A stretch of 64,000 nt of DNA from Anthopleura xanthogrammica. Taxonomy: Eukaryota > Cnidaria > Anthozoa > Actiniaria > Actiniidae. A model generated the notes under the pieces. It was not told where the DNA came from. It saw nothing but the letters and a program-made list of their open reading frames with translations, and searched no databases. The stretch lies in contig OZ025211.1 in the NCBI GenBank assembly GCA_964019055.1, positions 9,864,400-9,928,399 of the forward strand, given 5' to 3'. Position numbers and translations under genes: made by a program. Below are positions 13,621-25,380 of this stretch, piece after piece. The number at the start of each line of letters is the position of its first letter. Position 1 is the stretch's first letter.

Positions 13621-16044
13621 GTTTACTCACGATCGTGTCCTGCCAACATGCGATCGAATAAAACATTGAAACAAACTCTCTCTTACCCCTTCTTGTTTTC
13701 TAAAGTTTCTCCCATCATTAGTTAACCTGTCTTGCTGGCCACATCAAAGTTATGGTATTTTTTCGAGGCATTTTTTGGGGAAAGTTTTCAGTCATTGAAA
13801 GGTCAACACTGTTGGCTTTGGCCATACACATTCCTGGCCGAGCTGCCTGGTCAGCGGTATATACCATCAGATCAACAGAGAGAGACTGGGACCTAATACT
13901 TGAGTCACGCGAACACGCGATCTTAACGAAAAGCACGCAATATAACCCAAGAACGTGATGAAATAGCGTGACTTAGTGACCACACTCAAAACAAGCCCAA
14001 AAGCCGCCCTAATGAACAGAATTTTTTTTATAAATCACGTTAAGATAGCTTCGCATGATACTACTTGAAATTTTTTTTCCTCAAATGCTTTAAAAAAAAG
14101 TTACTTTTTTCCCAAGTGAGGGAGATCACGTGCCATCGGGAATGGTAGTAGCCATTTCGTCTAGGTTGCGTTCATTAACATCTATTTTAATAGTATTTTA
14201 GGAAATGTTAACACGATCACTCATTATGTAGGGCACAGATAAGTTATTCTGTTAACAATATCCTTCAAACATTTTTCACTCATATCTTTATTTCATTTTA
14301 TTTCAGTTCATTTTGTCTTATATTATTTTTTTTATCGTCTTTTCAAGAGAGTCTCGTAAGTTTACCTCTTTGTTAATTGCACGTCCAATTCGTCCAGAAA
14401 AACACAATAGCCTTCCAATTATACGATATGTTTTACAGCTAGCCAGAGGAAATGGTTTAATTACTACACAATATCAATGAAAACAAAAAACAATCACTAG
14501 CAGTCTGTCTACTGCTTCAGTCTACTGGGTTAGTTAATTTACTTCTATGTCATAAGTGGCGGTGTTTCTTTTATTTTTGAGCTCTCAAAACTACATTTAT
14601 TTTAACAATCTGCGTCTCTAAATTAAAACATAATCACTTCGTTGAAAACCAAGTTGGAAAACGTCTTGATGATTATCTGGTATCCATGGAAACAAAATGA
14701 TTTAAGCTAATTCCCTTTTTCATTTCTTTTTATTTCGTTTTTATCGATCCTCTCGCCACTTATCGTTCGCCTGCTCACTTATTGATATTTCCTGACTTTT
14801 TGATTCCTATTTTTATCACCCTTTCATTTCATTTCAAATCATTTCTTTTCTTTTCTTATCTCAGGCTTTTTTTTTCTTCTTCCTTCTTCTTCCTTTCTTC
14901 ATTCCTTTATTATTTTCTTGCTTTAATTTCTTTATTCCTTTTTCTCCTCTTTTGTTTGTTTGCTATCTTCAATTTATTCTTCCTTCCCGTTCTCTTCCTT
15001 TTCTTTCGTTAATTCAATTTTTTGCAGTCGGTTTTTTTTTTTTACCAAAATAACATAAATTTGATAGATTCAGGAGGATTTTGTATAGCTAGTTGGGCAT
15101 CACAACAGATATTCTATGATTACGATTCGTAAAGCCACACTTACCGTGCTTGGTCGTGCTTTCACGAAAAGAATAAATTTTCGCTTGGGCTTCCTGTGGT
15201 AACTATGTTTACCACAGGTAGCCCAATAAAAAACATACTCTGTGGGAGAGGGAAGGCGAATTTGACCTTGGAATCTGTGGAATCAGTCCTTGTTTACAAC
15301 ACGAAGTATAACTAAAGAGCAAAATAGAGTACTGAGACGGCCAACGTCGATGACACAGACAACGAAGACAGGGTCAGGACTGAGCACGACATTACAAATA
15401 TGTAAAACAAGACTTAGTACGATATGTCTGAGAGAACGCCCTTTACAGGCGTGTTGTGTTGCATCGAGCGGAAGTCATCCAGTCATCTAAATTTTTGGCT
15501 CAAATACAATTTTTGAAATATTCTGTACATATTTCATCCGTCTACAAATAAGAAAATGTTGAACAGTAGTTTTCAATTTAAAAACAAAAATGTTTCAGTG
15601 TTTTTATTTTTTGTTTTTGTTTGTTGGTTGTTTCTTTTGTTAGTTGACTTGTTGTGGGTTTTTTTTTTGTTCTTAATTGTTGAATGTAATCAAAGTAACT
15701 TATTTCCTGTATTCTTATGTCTTATTGGTAAATTGTAAGAATAAAGGTGGTGCTAGCAATGTCTATTTTTGGATGATAAGATCTTAAGCCAAGTCGTTCG
15801 TTGGAAGGAGGATGAAAGAGATTCTTTTCCTTTCCAATAATCTAAATTACTAACTCTTTAAAATCCTCTCTCATGCACTCTTAATTCTTGTGCTTATCCT
15901 ATTTTAAGTTATCTTCCAGTTCTGCCTTTTATTTTTAACCGCATAATTTCTGATTTCGTTTTAGGAGCTGTGTTCTCAATCCCACTTGATTTCTAGATAC
16001 TAAATGTCCGATAACATGCGATTAGCTTTAAAACTATCAGTTTA
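13616..16044. other. Intergenic region with pyrimidine-rich tract and a hairpin
   Basis: No supported gene. About 14700-15015 is a strongly T/C-rich tract on the plus strand whose open frame is low-complexity only. A near-perfect 38-bp inverted repeat sits at 15187-15224 (GGGCTTCCTGTGGTAA against TTACCACAGGTAGCCC). Other short open frames lack family signals. Confidence 0.5.
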
Positions 16045-19000
16045 TTAGGACATTCTTGCGCCTTTGGGCCTTATACCGGTCAGCGGTTGATACACCCTAC
16101 AACTTTCTGTAGTATTTCCCATCGCATCTTTTTTCACTCCAATAAGCGGCTGGTACAATGGCAATGGTGTGCCATCACAATTTCCTTGAAAATTTGAATC
16201 CCGTTTTTCCAGAACGTGATAATATGGCTTCTCAAAGTCATCTTTACAATAGTTATCAACCTGTATTACTTGGTTCTTATGAACCGTAGTAGATATTACT
16301 GTTTCATATTTAACCCCCTCCGAACGAGATTGGTTGTGCACAGTTTCACCAGACAAATCAAAAGCCTTGTTTTCATGGCTATTAATATCTGCGCATGCGT
16401 ACAAATGTTGGTCTTGGAAGGACTGATGTTGTGTGTTTCCTTCCAACACGTGATAGAAGGGCTCGTTGTCTTTCAAGTCATCAGTCAACTGTTCAGTATG
16501 CGTTAAGCGAGTCCCTGTTCACAAAATACGGTGCGTTAGAATTATCAATTAAGGAAATACTCATTTTAGGTAAGGGAAAGCGGGGGCGTGCGCTAGAAAT
16601 GATGATGGCTCGAACGTTGGCTGCTTATCTGCCGCTCGGGATCTGTCTCTGGGCAATAGTCCCTTTCACAGTTCCCTGCGTCATCGAAGCAGACGAACGT
16701 TGAGCTTGCAATAATATAGACCTGTGAATAATTATCCAAGGTGTTAAAAAAGGCCTCTATCATTGCAAGGTCACCTCATGTTTCGCTTCGATAAAAAGGC
16801 ATGCTACCTTTCAAGATGGCGCAGGGAACTGTGAAAGGGACTATTTTAAAAGCATTTGGGTATAATCATTCTCGTGCGCAGCCCCTACTCACTAGCCATA
16901 TCGTAGTCATTGAGCGCTTCAGTCATGATAGACCTCTGACGCAGAAGTTGAGCATTCACTCTCTACGGTATTGACGCGAAATATCAACATTTATAATCTC
17001 GGTCGACTACCACGAATGGAACAATTACTACGTAACAGTGAACAAGGTAGATTTTAGTATTATTTGATAAATACCTTTGTTGACAAGCAACTCCTCATAG
17101 ATCCTCGCTGCCGCATCGTTTCCACTTGTGTCATGTGGTTTATCACGTGTGTAGTTAAACGGCTGCATCGTGATGATGGTTTTCGGCTCGCGTATCAAAG
17201 AAGCACCTATATATGTATATATGCGACCGTTACGTTTTGATTGCTTTCCTAATGCAAATGGCAGCTGAATAATATCTGAAGCATTGGACTACGATAATCT
17301 GATCAAATTGACTGAGTACAATAATGACTGCACTCATTAGCGAGTCCCTCTCTTAATTGGCCACAGTTTGGTACTGGGTTTGGCTAATTTGGCAAGGAGG
17401 GAGAGTATAATAGTGGGCGAGGAGGGCGACCCTCAGTTGCTTCATTAATGAACCATATAGCCTTGTTCAACGAAAAACAAGAAGAGCCGGGGGGAAAGAA
17501 AAAAGAGCTATAGTTTGTTTACTTGTTTCCTTTTTTGTGAGGTTTGGGATGGAGGAACCCTCGATCCCCACCTTCTCACCATTTTTCGGGCGCTGGGTGA
17601 TGGCACGATGGCACGGATTGAGTATAAAGCGATATTTGATAACGTCATTGCTTGATTTAACAGCAAATTTTTCTGTTTTGCGATTTCCATTACTCCTAAA
17701 CTATTTAAGATCCTGCTTTAAAACTTGCAGAAATTATAGTGAATATGGTAATTTCTGTTGCTGATTTTACAGCTAGTTACTATAATTCGGATTTCAATCG
17801 CAATAGAAACGATGAAATTATTTACCTCTTCTTTTTCTCCACCGTTTGCATACGAACAGAAGGATGACAATAGCTATAACAAATAAGCAGCCCACTGCAA
17901 TACTGGTCACCATGCCGGTAACATCCAATCCTGACTTGGAGTACGTTGCATAAGCATTTGGAGACTCATGTGATGTCTGTATGTACATTATTCAATAAAA
18001 ATCAGAGCAATACATCAGAGTATACACATACAAGACAGCAGCCTGATCCACCCTTAACTTAATGAGGGGGCGGGGGGATTTTGGTGGCTTGGGACGTTGT
18101 GTTTGAATGGGATCAACACTACTTATCCTATTCTCAGGTCGGAAACGCTTAGCTTCCACTCCATGCACTTCGTTCCAGCCGGTCATAGGTTAACATTAGC
18201 GACCTTAAGATTTGCAAAATCTGCGACGGCGACGTCTATACCGGAAGTGTTAATAATTTCTCTTTGGGGTTCCGTTGATTAGGGATTTCGTAGATTTTGC
18301 AACTCTTTTAAGAGGTCGCTATTGTAAGGATTAGTCCAGACGACGCTAGCTGGCCCCTCCTTTGACCACTCCTCTTTTTCTAGGCTGCCTGTGCATGTCA
18401 CGTACGTTGTAACTGCATGAGTGACCCGGTTAGAACGTCCACAGAATAAATTAGAATTTTCAAATTCCATCGTGTTTCTATTATCGAGATATTAGTGTTT
18501 TTTTGTTTTTTTTTGCTGTGTACATGTTTAATTTGTTTTGTTTTGTATTGTTTTTTGTTTTTGTTTTTTTGTTTGTTTTTACTCGCCTGGTTGGTTGTGG
18601 GTTTTTCAGTGAACCTCTGCTCGGTAGACGGTGTTTCTGGTACTGTTGAGGATGAAAAACTAATTCTTGTAGTTTCTATGAATATGGAGAACATAACTGA
18701 GATGAATTGGTGGCTATGACAAAAATTAATGTTTCGCCCCTATTTTCAATCGACGTGCATGTGCTCTTTCTTTCTTTTAGTTTCATAAGAGTTTTTGCCT
18801 TGAGAACATGTACTAATATGGATCATTTTTAACTGAAACAATGAAGACTGATCTATACTAGTTATATACAGTGGTTTCGAGTGGCATACCGTGGAATAAC
18901 CCACGAGTCACTTGTAGTTTCTAGTATACACATGAGCCTTTAGGCGAGTGTGTATACAAAGAAAATACAAGTGACGAGTGGGATATCCAAGGTATGCCAC

Positions 19001-19948
19001 GAGAAACCATTGTATAACCATTTTATCCCACACCATAGAAAATACAAATGCGTAGGTTCAACGCGCAGTGCATGATGGGAAAGAAGAGTGAAATACCGAC
19101 GAATATACAACGGCTTTCCTGCTGTCTGATTGGCTGTATTTTCTATGGTGTGGGATAAATATACTTCCGACACAATATAATAGATCAGAGGCAAGGCGAG
19201 ACAGGAATATTTACCCAAGGATTTAAAAAAGCAATACAATTATACCTGTATTCTGCAGTGTTGTTTGGAAACCATTGCGTGTTGTAACGGGTTCTTCTTT
19301 CGGTGTTTTTAGCTCCATTGTAGAGATGCTTGTGGTTGGGGCTGTAGCCATCGATGAAGAGTGCGTAGATGGTGTTTTTACATTTGTAGAGGAATGTATA
19401 GTTGGTATTTTTTCCGTCGTTGGGCCATGTGTTGTTGGTGTTTTTACCGTTGAAGAGAAATGGGTAGTTGAAGGCGAGGCAGTAGATGGTTGCTTGCACA
19501 ATCCACACTTTTTTGGACACTTTATTCTTACGAATCTTTTGCTACACCTCCAATAATAACATTCACGTCTTCTGTCAACACATTCTTTATAAACACCAAC
19601 AAACAGAAAACACAAAACAAAACACAAACAGAAAAAGAAATCAAAAGAAGAAAAATTTAAGTTTAGAATTGATCGATCAACCATAAAAAAAATAATGATG
19701 ATTTGTTTCGAAGGATGGGCCTTGTAATTCAATGACAGAATTCGATAGAAAATTCACTTCATAGAGATAAAAATATTTTTACCTCTTACAGCTACAAAAG
19801 ATCGATCAAGGCCTAAAGAGGATCCGCGTTGATTCTGAATTCCTTTACTTTCATCGGTTAGAGCCACAGCCAAAGTAGTCACCAAATACACGCATGTTAA
19901 AGTAAGTGGACCTCTGTATCCATGCATTCTGTGAATTGTCTTGCTCAC
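16045..19948 (-). CDS. ShKT-domain type I membrane protein with a multi-tyrosine cytoplasmic tail
   Basis: Minus-strand exons: 19948-19783, 19584-19246, 18675-18587, 17976-17826, 17206-17075, 16514-16045. Every junction keeps frame, and the total of 1347 nt gives 448 residues. Domains seen: hydrophobic signal peptide (about 1-30; a second in-frame Met at residue 8 is an alternative start), a six-cysteine ShKT module (about 57-83, Cys spacing as in ShK domains), a Thr/Ser/Pro-rich stalk (about 84-215, probably O-glycosylated), one transmembrane helix (about 219-241), a basic stop-transfer KRWRKRR, and a 200-residue tail. The tail has six YxxΦ motifs: YEEL 285, YHVL 313, YETV 362, YHVL 391, YQPL 413, YQPL 434. 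Known: ShKT domains occur in channel-blocking toxins but also in many membrane and matrix proteins. Here the anchor argues for a cell-surface receptor or adhesion protein rather than a venom peptide. YxxΦ motifs bind AP adaptors or, when phosphorylated, SH2 domains. The intron after 18587 uses a GC donor. An AATAAA overlaps the stop codon. Function unknown. Confidence 0.85.
16655..16845. mobile_element. MITE in an intron of the ShKT gene
   Basis: Inverted repeats of 26 bp at 16655-16680 (AATAGTCCCTTTCACAGTTC...) and 16820-16845 (its reverse complement, essentially perfect) bound about 190 bp with no coding content. This is the build of a short non-autonomous DNA transposon. Confidence 0.7.
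18199..18325. repeat. Foldback element in an intron of the ShKT gene
   Basis: AGCGACCTTAAGATTTGC at 18199 pairs imperfectly with GCAACTCTTTTAAGAGGTCGCT ending near 18321. This gives a hairpin of about 120 bp lying in the intron between 17977 and 18586. Confidence 0.55.
18865..19159. mobile_element. Two adjacent foldback MITEs in an intron of the ShKT gene
   Basis: First element: about 18865-19015, with TATACAGTGGTTTCGAGTGG at the left and the complementary GCCACGAGAAACCATTGTATA at the right. Second: 19021-19159, where TTTTATCCCACACCATAGAA is matched by TTCTATGGTGTGGGATAAA. Both are non-coding with long inverted ends. Confidence 0.7.
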
Positions 19949-21353
19949 GGCCGGTTAATGGCGACTAAGTAGAATTTTAGGCAATATGGCGTCGTCTTCA
20001 GATACAGGACATTTAGAATTTTATGCAGTATCTCTTTTTTCTTGCTTTAAAATTACTGATATAGTGCAAACAGTATATCCTTGAAATACAAATTACTAAA
20101 TAGCAAAAAAATAGTGCTAATAAAACAATAGAAAACAATAGAATTTGCAAAAATTGTACTATTTAGTAATAACTAATGTTTCACAGATATAGAGTGGTTT
20201 TCATTAGAGTGATTCTCATAAACCCGTGAAATACACTTTAGTGTATTACGAATTACTTCACTCTAATTCTTTTGTTTTCTATTGTGTTTATCTGACTATT
20301 ACACTTTAATAAGCACACTTTGTTTCACGGGTTAATGAAAACCACTCTAAACCGTGAAACAAATTCTATTTATTAAAGTGTAATAGTCAAAAAAACACAA
20401 TAGAAAACAAAAGAATCCGAGTGAAGTAGAAGCAGAGTGAATACGCTTAAGGGTATTTCACGGGTTTATGAGAATCACTCTATTGTTTGCACTCTTTGTC
20501 TACCTTGATAAGGAAAAAAAGCTTGTAGTAAAACCAACAGTGTATGAGCTTGCTCACTAGGCGGTATCCGTTCCTATTTTGGTACATACGTAGTGCTTGC
20601 TTATAGTATAGTAATGGTCAAAAGGAAGACAGCCAGTGCATGTCAAAGCACCTTAACCTAAGAAATAAAAATTATAATATACTGAAATTTCTATTACGAA
20701 ACAAGCTTACAAGTATATATGGACTGATCATGCAATGATGTCATTGTCATGAATTGTGTATTTAATCGATGTTATCATATTTGAATTTGCTGTAACATGT
20801 CATCACATGATGGCTGCATGTCCTCACCTATCATGGATTAAGTAATCCTGAATTAGGCTCATTACCAAGTCGACAACTTTCTTGTAAAATAAAGCTAAAT
20901 AAAGAGCAAAGACAGTAGTTGTTCATAGTTGGTGCATCAAAATCAAGTGTCTAGAAGGTAGAATTGTTCGAATAGTATTTGGAATACTAGAATAAAGGTC
21001 GGGTGAGGGGGATTTCTATTAAATCTGCTTGAGCTCATTTATTTACTGACAAAAACCAAAATAGAAAGGTCAATATTTTTACGAATGAATTAGTTTTTGA
21101 TTGTGATGACGAAAGATTCCTGTTTTGGACCGGGGACGTCCCTAGCCGTTTTAAAACAGGAAGAGGAAATTAAAAGAGAGGGAAGTTACCTCCTCTAAAA
21201 TTCGATCACACCGCACAAATTAGTACTTTCTCTATACAGAGGGGGGAGGATAAAGTCTAAGCAGTAACGTTTTCATATAGACTCCAAATTTGAACCTATT
21301 TTTTTTTTAATCCTCAAAACTGAGCCATTCCGACGTGCTGCATGAAAGGGGTC
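19949..21353. other. Spacer between the ShKT gene and the BTB array
   Basis: Apart from the nested palindromic element at 20191-20482, I see no gene. The ShKT promoter should lie just right of 19948 on the minus strand; no distinct TATA element could be assigned. Confidence 0.45.
20191..20482. mobile_element. Nested palindromic MITE
   Basis: The outer inverted repeat TAGAGTGATTCTCATAAACC (from 20205) pairs with GGTTTATGAGAATCACTCTA (to 20482). An inner pair AGAGTGGTTTTCATT (20191) and AATGAAAACCACTCT (about 20334-20348) overlaps it, and a third pair built on TTTTGTTTTCTATTGTGTTT lies within. This looks like a compound or self-inserted foldback element without coding capacity. Confidence 0.7.
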
Positions 21354-21441
21354 TATACTACTACCAAATTTAAGAGCATTATGGCGTGTTGGTAATAAAA
21401 ACGTGGCCGAGCTTCTATAATTCTCCAGTTTGGAGTTCTCT

Positions 21442-21443
<2 letters not shown>

Positions 21444-21477
<34 letters not shown>
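21444..21477 (+). repeat. Homopolymer G tract of about 34 bp
   Basis: An uninterrupted G run lies between TTCTCTGA and TCCTTAAATCCC. The paralogous position in unit 2 (about 26120) has none and instead reads GTTGCTTAGGG. Such tracts are length-unstable, so the exact length is unreliable. Confidence 0.9.
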
Positions 21478-21478
<1 letters not shown>

Positions 21479-21836
21479 CCTTAAATCCCATTTCCCAGAC
21501 CAAAATGTTGCAAAATCCCAGTCCCACTCATACAAAATCCCAGACCAAGTTAGAGTTAGAGTTAGAATTAGAGTTAGGGAGCTAGAGATATCCCAATCCC
21601 AGTTATGGCTAAATCCCAGTCCCAGTGCATGAAATCCCATTTCCCCAGTCCAATAAAAAGACAAATCCCAGATCCCATTTTATCCCTTCAGGACTCTCTT
21701 CACTTCACGTGTTCCAGTGAAGGTCCGTGAAATTTCAAAGTTTTTTTATTGTTGAATTTGTGCATTCTTTATTTTACCGTTAGTATTTGTGGATATTTAG
21801 AAACTGAAATGAACTAAACCTGAGGAAATGAGTTCT

Positions 21837-22013
21837 CTACTTTCGAGTTGCCCATAATACATTGCGGTTTGGTGGAAGAGGGCAACCAGAGTAAAAACCG
21901 CACAAATTATGCTGAACCCTGATCAGAAGATGTTGTAGATCCATCTTATTTTATGACACTTTTTGACCGGTTACCCCCAAAACCGCAATGTTTAAGGGGC
22001 AATGTGAAAGTAG
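21837..22013. mobile_element. MITE upstream of BTB copy 1
   Basis: CTACTTTCGAGTTGCCCAT at the left pairs with GGGGCAATGTGAAAGTAG at the right, with inner complementarity around ATTGCGGTTT and AAACCGCAAT. The element ends about 180 bp before the ATG of copy 1. The orthologous copy before BTB 2 lies at 26519-26695, and a related element lies before BTB 6 at 57488-57902. Confidence 0.65.
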
Positions 22014-22189
22014 ATCATGCTTGACAGAAACCGAAGTTGGGCTGCCTGTGTCTTCTTTCGCCTGGAACGCCTTTCACTTTCTATCTGGAGATTGTTAGAG
22101 CGACATTTTCTTCGTGTGTTTTCAGGTAGTCTTGACTTTATACTCTTGTATTTAGATCTTGATACGACTAAACCTACATATACCTAAAA

Positions 22190-23497
22190 ATGGAAGCTTC
22201 AGCCTGGCAAACCAAGTTATTTTCCTTGAAAAAACGTAATCTATACGCCTACAACAAGTCCTTGTTCTGTGATGTAGAGTTGTCTGTGATGGATGCTAAT
22301 GGCGACAAAGTCACAATCCCAGCACACAAGTACGTCCTGGCTATCAGTAGTCCTATCTTTGAGGCCATGTTCTACGGAGAATTAGCAGAGAAAGGACGAA
22401 CTATCGATCTGCCAGACTGCACCAAGGAAGGACTACAAGAAATGCTTCGATACGTCTATTCAGACGAGGTCAACTTAACCGGAAGTAATGTTTTGAAAGT
22501 GCTTTATCTAGCAGAGAAGTATATGCTGCCATTCCTGAAGGAGAAATGTGAGGAATATCTTGAAAAGGAACTTAAACCAGAGGAGGTATTCCATGTATTA
22601 CCAAAGATACGCAACGAGAAGGTTGAAGAGAAGTGCTGGGATATGGTGGATAGCGATACTGAAAGAGCTGTGTCTTCTGAGTCATTTCTGAATATTTCAA
22701 AGGAAATGTTGTGCAAAGTGCTTGAAAGGGATACTCTATTCATTGATGAAGTTGTTTTATTTCAAACAGTCGAGAAATGGGCCTTGAATGAACTCAAGGA
22801 AGAAGGTTTGGAAGAGAGCATGGAGAATAAGAGAGCAGTACTTGGGGAAGATGTGATCCAACTTATTCGATTTCCACTGATGTCAGAGAAGAAGTTTGCG
22901 GAGAAGGTACTTCCGAGTGGGATTCTGACAATGGGTGAAGTGACTGGATTGATTCAGTTTTTTAATGATTTATGCCCCTTAAAACGTTCATTCAGCAATA
23001 CAAAAAGAGGAAAACCCAAACTCTTTATACCAAACATAAGGTTCAACACAATTTATGATATGAGCGAAAATACATATTGTCAGTCACGGTACTCTGGTGA
23101 GCCAGATGCAATTGCTTTCAAGGTCAACAAACCCCTCTCCCTTACTGGTGTGAGACTGTTCGGCTGTGAAGGTTCTAGTCACAACGTTACCCTGGCTTTA
23201 TATAAGAGAGATCAACAAATAACGCAGATTTCCTCCACCTTCCTAACTGAAGATGAACAGACAGATGGTTATTATGGATTTACCATCCGTCTTGACGAGT
23301 CTGTTCCTCTAGACCCAGATGTTGTATACACTATCGAAGCTACCATATCAGGACCACTTTCCTATTATGGTGAGGAGGGTAAAACTAATATTGCATTTGA
23401 AGATATTGTGATTACGTATCTGGACTCAGAGAAATCAAAGCATATCACAACATCAGAAATGGGTCAATTCCCCACACTGGTTTTCATAAGACGTTAG
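22190..23497 (+). CDS. BTB-BACK-PHR protein, copy 1
   Basis: 435 residues in one exon. BTB/POZ (about 18-122) has the conserved FCDVEL and AHKYVLAISSPIF. BACK (about 128-235) includes the EKCWDMVDSDTE and VEKWALNELKEEG segments. PHR (about 285-433) is a beta-sandwich region ending in PTLVFIRR. The order matches the BTBD1/2/3/6 family, which are known CUL3 ubiquitin-ligase adaptors with PHR as the substrate or partner side. The ATG sits in a good context (AAAAATGG), 64 bases after a TTTTCAG acceptor (ending 22125), so a non-coding first exon is likely. One extra A before the ATG closes the upstream frame that is open in the other copies. The closest relative is copy 2. No vertebrate-style introns are seen, so the family may have arisen from a retrocopy (inference). 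Confidence 0.9.
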   Translation: MEASAWQTKLFSLKKRNLYAYNKSLFCDVELSVMDANGDKVTIPAHKYVLAISSPIFEAMFYGELAEKGRTIDLPDCTKEGLQEMLRYVYSDEVNLTGSNVLKVLYLAEKYMLPFLKEKCEEYLEKELKPEEVFHVLPKIRNEKVEEKCWDMVDSDTERAVSSESFLNISKEMLCKVLERDTLFIDEVVLFQTVEKWALNELKEEGLEESMENKRAVLGEDVIQLIRFPLMSEKKFAEKVLPSGILTMGEVTGLIQFFNDLCPLKRSFSNTKRGKPKLFIPNIRFNTIYDMSENTYCQSRYSGEPDAIAFKVNKPLSLTGVRLFGCEGSSHNVTLALYKRDQQITQISSTFLTEDEQTDGYYGFTIRLDESVPLDPDVVYTIEATISGPLSYYGEEGKTNIAFEDIVITYLDSEKSKHITTSEMGQFPTLVFIRR

Positions 23498-23520
23498 AAA
23501 CAATGCCAGTTTAATTATAA

Positions 23521-23562
23521 ATAGTCAGTCAGTCAGTCAGTCAGACAGTCAGTAAGTCAGTC

Positions 23563-23607
<45 letters not shown>

Positions 23608-23825
23608 GTCAGACAGACAGACAGACAGACAGACAGTCCGTCAGTCCGTCAGTCAGTCAGTCAGTCAGTCAGTCAGTCAGACAGTCAGTCAGTCAGTCAG
23701 TCAGTCAGTCAGTCAGTCAGTCAGTCAGTCAGACAGACAGACAGACAGTCAGACAGACAGACAGACAGACAGTCAGTCAGTCAGTCAGACAGTCAGTCAG
23801 TCAGTCAGACAGTCAGTCAGTCAGA

Positions 23826-23856
<31 letters not shown>

Positions 23857-23890
23857 ACAGTCAGTCAGTCAGTCAGTCAGTCAGACAGTC

Positions 23891-23927
<37 letters not shown>

Positions 23928-23960
23928 GTCAGTCAGTAAGTCAGTCAGACAGACTGTCAG
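23521..23960 (+). repeat. (TCAG)n/(ACAG)n microsatellite
   Basis: About 440 bp of tetranucleotide TCAG with blocks of ACAG, starting about 20 bp past the stop codon of BTB copy 1. A similar, longer tract follows BTB copy 6 (59467-60092). Copies 2-5 lack it or keep only two or three TCAG units. Confidence 0.95.
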
Positions 23961-24721
23961 TTAGCCGACCCACTGCCCAATCAGTCACTATCAAAGGACA
24001 CATTTCATGATTTCCATTTTGTGAAAATTATGGGTAATTTCAAGGTTTACACTGGAAAGTCACAGGGAAAGGTTAAATTAAATCAGCATAATCTGAGATA
24101 TTGTACTCTTACTTCATGGCATTAAAGAAATTCTTTTTGTGAATTTTAAAGAGATATTTGATGAATTGACGTTTAGGCCAGCCTTACACGGGCTGGTACT
24201 GGATGGATTTTGAACCGTTCAAAAATTTGACCAGTACATACCATTTATACGGAACTGTCTCCTTAATTTGTATGGCAGTAGGCGTTTGAATTTTTGTCCA
24301 GATAGCACAGTTCCATGTAAAGGGAACAGCTAAACATACAACTATTTTATTGATTAAAAATGAGGGTTTATCAGATCTTGTGTGACATTTTAAATTTTAA
24401 TCCAACAAAAAAGAAAATATGATATTTGAAAAGAGCATACTTAAATTAGTAAAATTGGAAAGTTTGAAGTGGTTTTATTGAGTAGCGCCGAAGATATGGG
24501 CGACCGAAGTTGGCTGCTTTTACAGAGAAATTTATGGGAAATATGTTGGAAGGCAACAGTTTCGTCCTGTACCGTGTATAAGGACAGCCTTAATTTCGAA
24601 CAGCCAGTTGAGCGAAAAAACTAAAAGGTCTTGGGAAGACTATATGCAACGCTATCTTAAAACTTCGTAGTCATGAGCCACTTGTAGATACAGGGCTTTA
24701 TCTACACTATACCAGAGTCAC

Positions 24722-25380
24722 GTGGATCTAAGATACAAGCGAGCCTTGTTAAAAACGATGCTCTACAGAGGATATAGACTCTCGTCGTTATGGAAACTGT
24801 TTACAAAAGAATGTGAAAGTGTAAGAGAAATCTTCAAAAAGCTTCGAAATCTCTACCCAGTGTCTCTCTTCGAGCCAACTGTCCAGAAGTTTGTCCAGGA
24901 ACAGCTTAACAGAAGTAATGCAGTCAATGAACAGCACCCCTCTATGGAAACTGCGCCAGAGGATACTCCTACTAGATTTACTCTTCCATACAAAGACCAA
25001 TAGTCCGGCGTGTGACTCAGTGCGAAGGAAACTTCGTGATTTAACTGGAAAGATTGGCGTCCAACTTGAACCCGTCTTCACGAGCCAAAAGCTTAAAAAC
25101 AACTTTGGAGCGAAAGAGAAAAAGGACCCCGTTGTGTATTCTTTTAAGCGTGAACGGCTGTGCGAGGCAAGTTATGTCGGCTACACCTGCCGACGCCTTT
25201 ACCAAAGAGTTGAGGAACACAAAGGGAGTGTCGTTGGCTTGCATTTTGAAAAAACAAAAACAAAAAAAACAGGACTCTAAGGACCTCTACAAGCATTTCA
25301 AGGTCATGAATCGTTGCAAATATAGACTGAAATGTCTCGTTTACGAGATGTTCTTTATCAAAGAATTAAAGCCCTCATAA
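24722..25380 (+). pseudogene. Penelope-like retroelement remnant with GIY-YIG endonuclease
   Basis: Frames of one degraded protein are spread over two or three reading frames. First comes an RT-thumb-like part (residues such as RALLKTMLYRGYRLS and FKKLRNLYPVSLFEP). After an in-frame stop near 25001 comes the segment with YVGYTCRRLYQRVEEHK, which matches the GIY-YIG nuclease motif typical of Penelope-like elements. A conserved tail ends FFIKELKPS. Only the 3' portion of an element remains and it cannot be functional. The same relic follows BTB copy 2 (40219-40892), so insertion came before that duplication. Confidence 0.7.

Noticed and set aside
14782..15012. 76-codon frame rich in Phe/Leu/Ser resembling a membrane peptide
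   Set aside because: It comes entirely from a T/C-rich tract. There is no family signal and no splice or start context.
19246..19584. ShKT exon as a secreted ShK-like venom toxin gene
   Set aside because: The frame continues through a stalk into a transmembrane exon and a long cytoplasmic tail in perfect phase, so a membrane protein is the better reading.
21548..21578. GTTAGA-type repeats as interstitial telomere sequence
   Set aside because: Only about five imperfect units, part of a longer repeat that recurs at about 26250 without a telomeric pattern.
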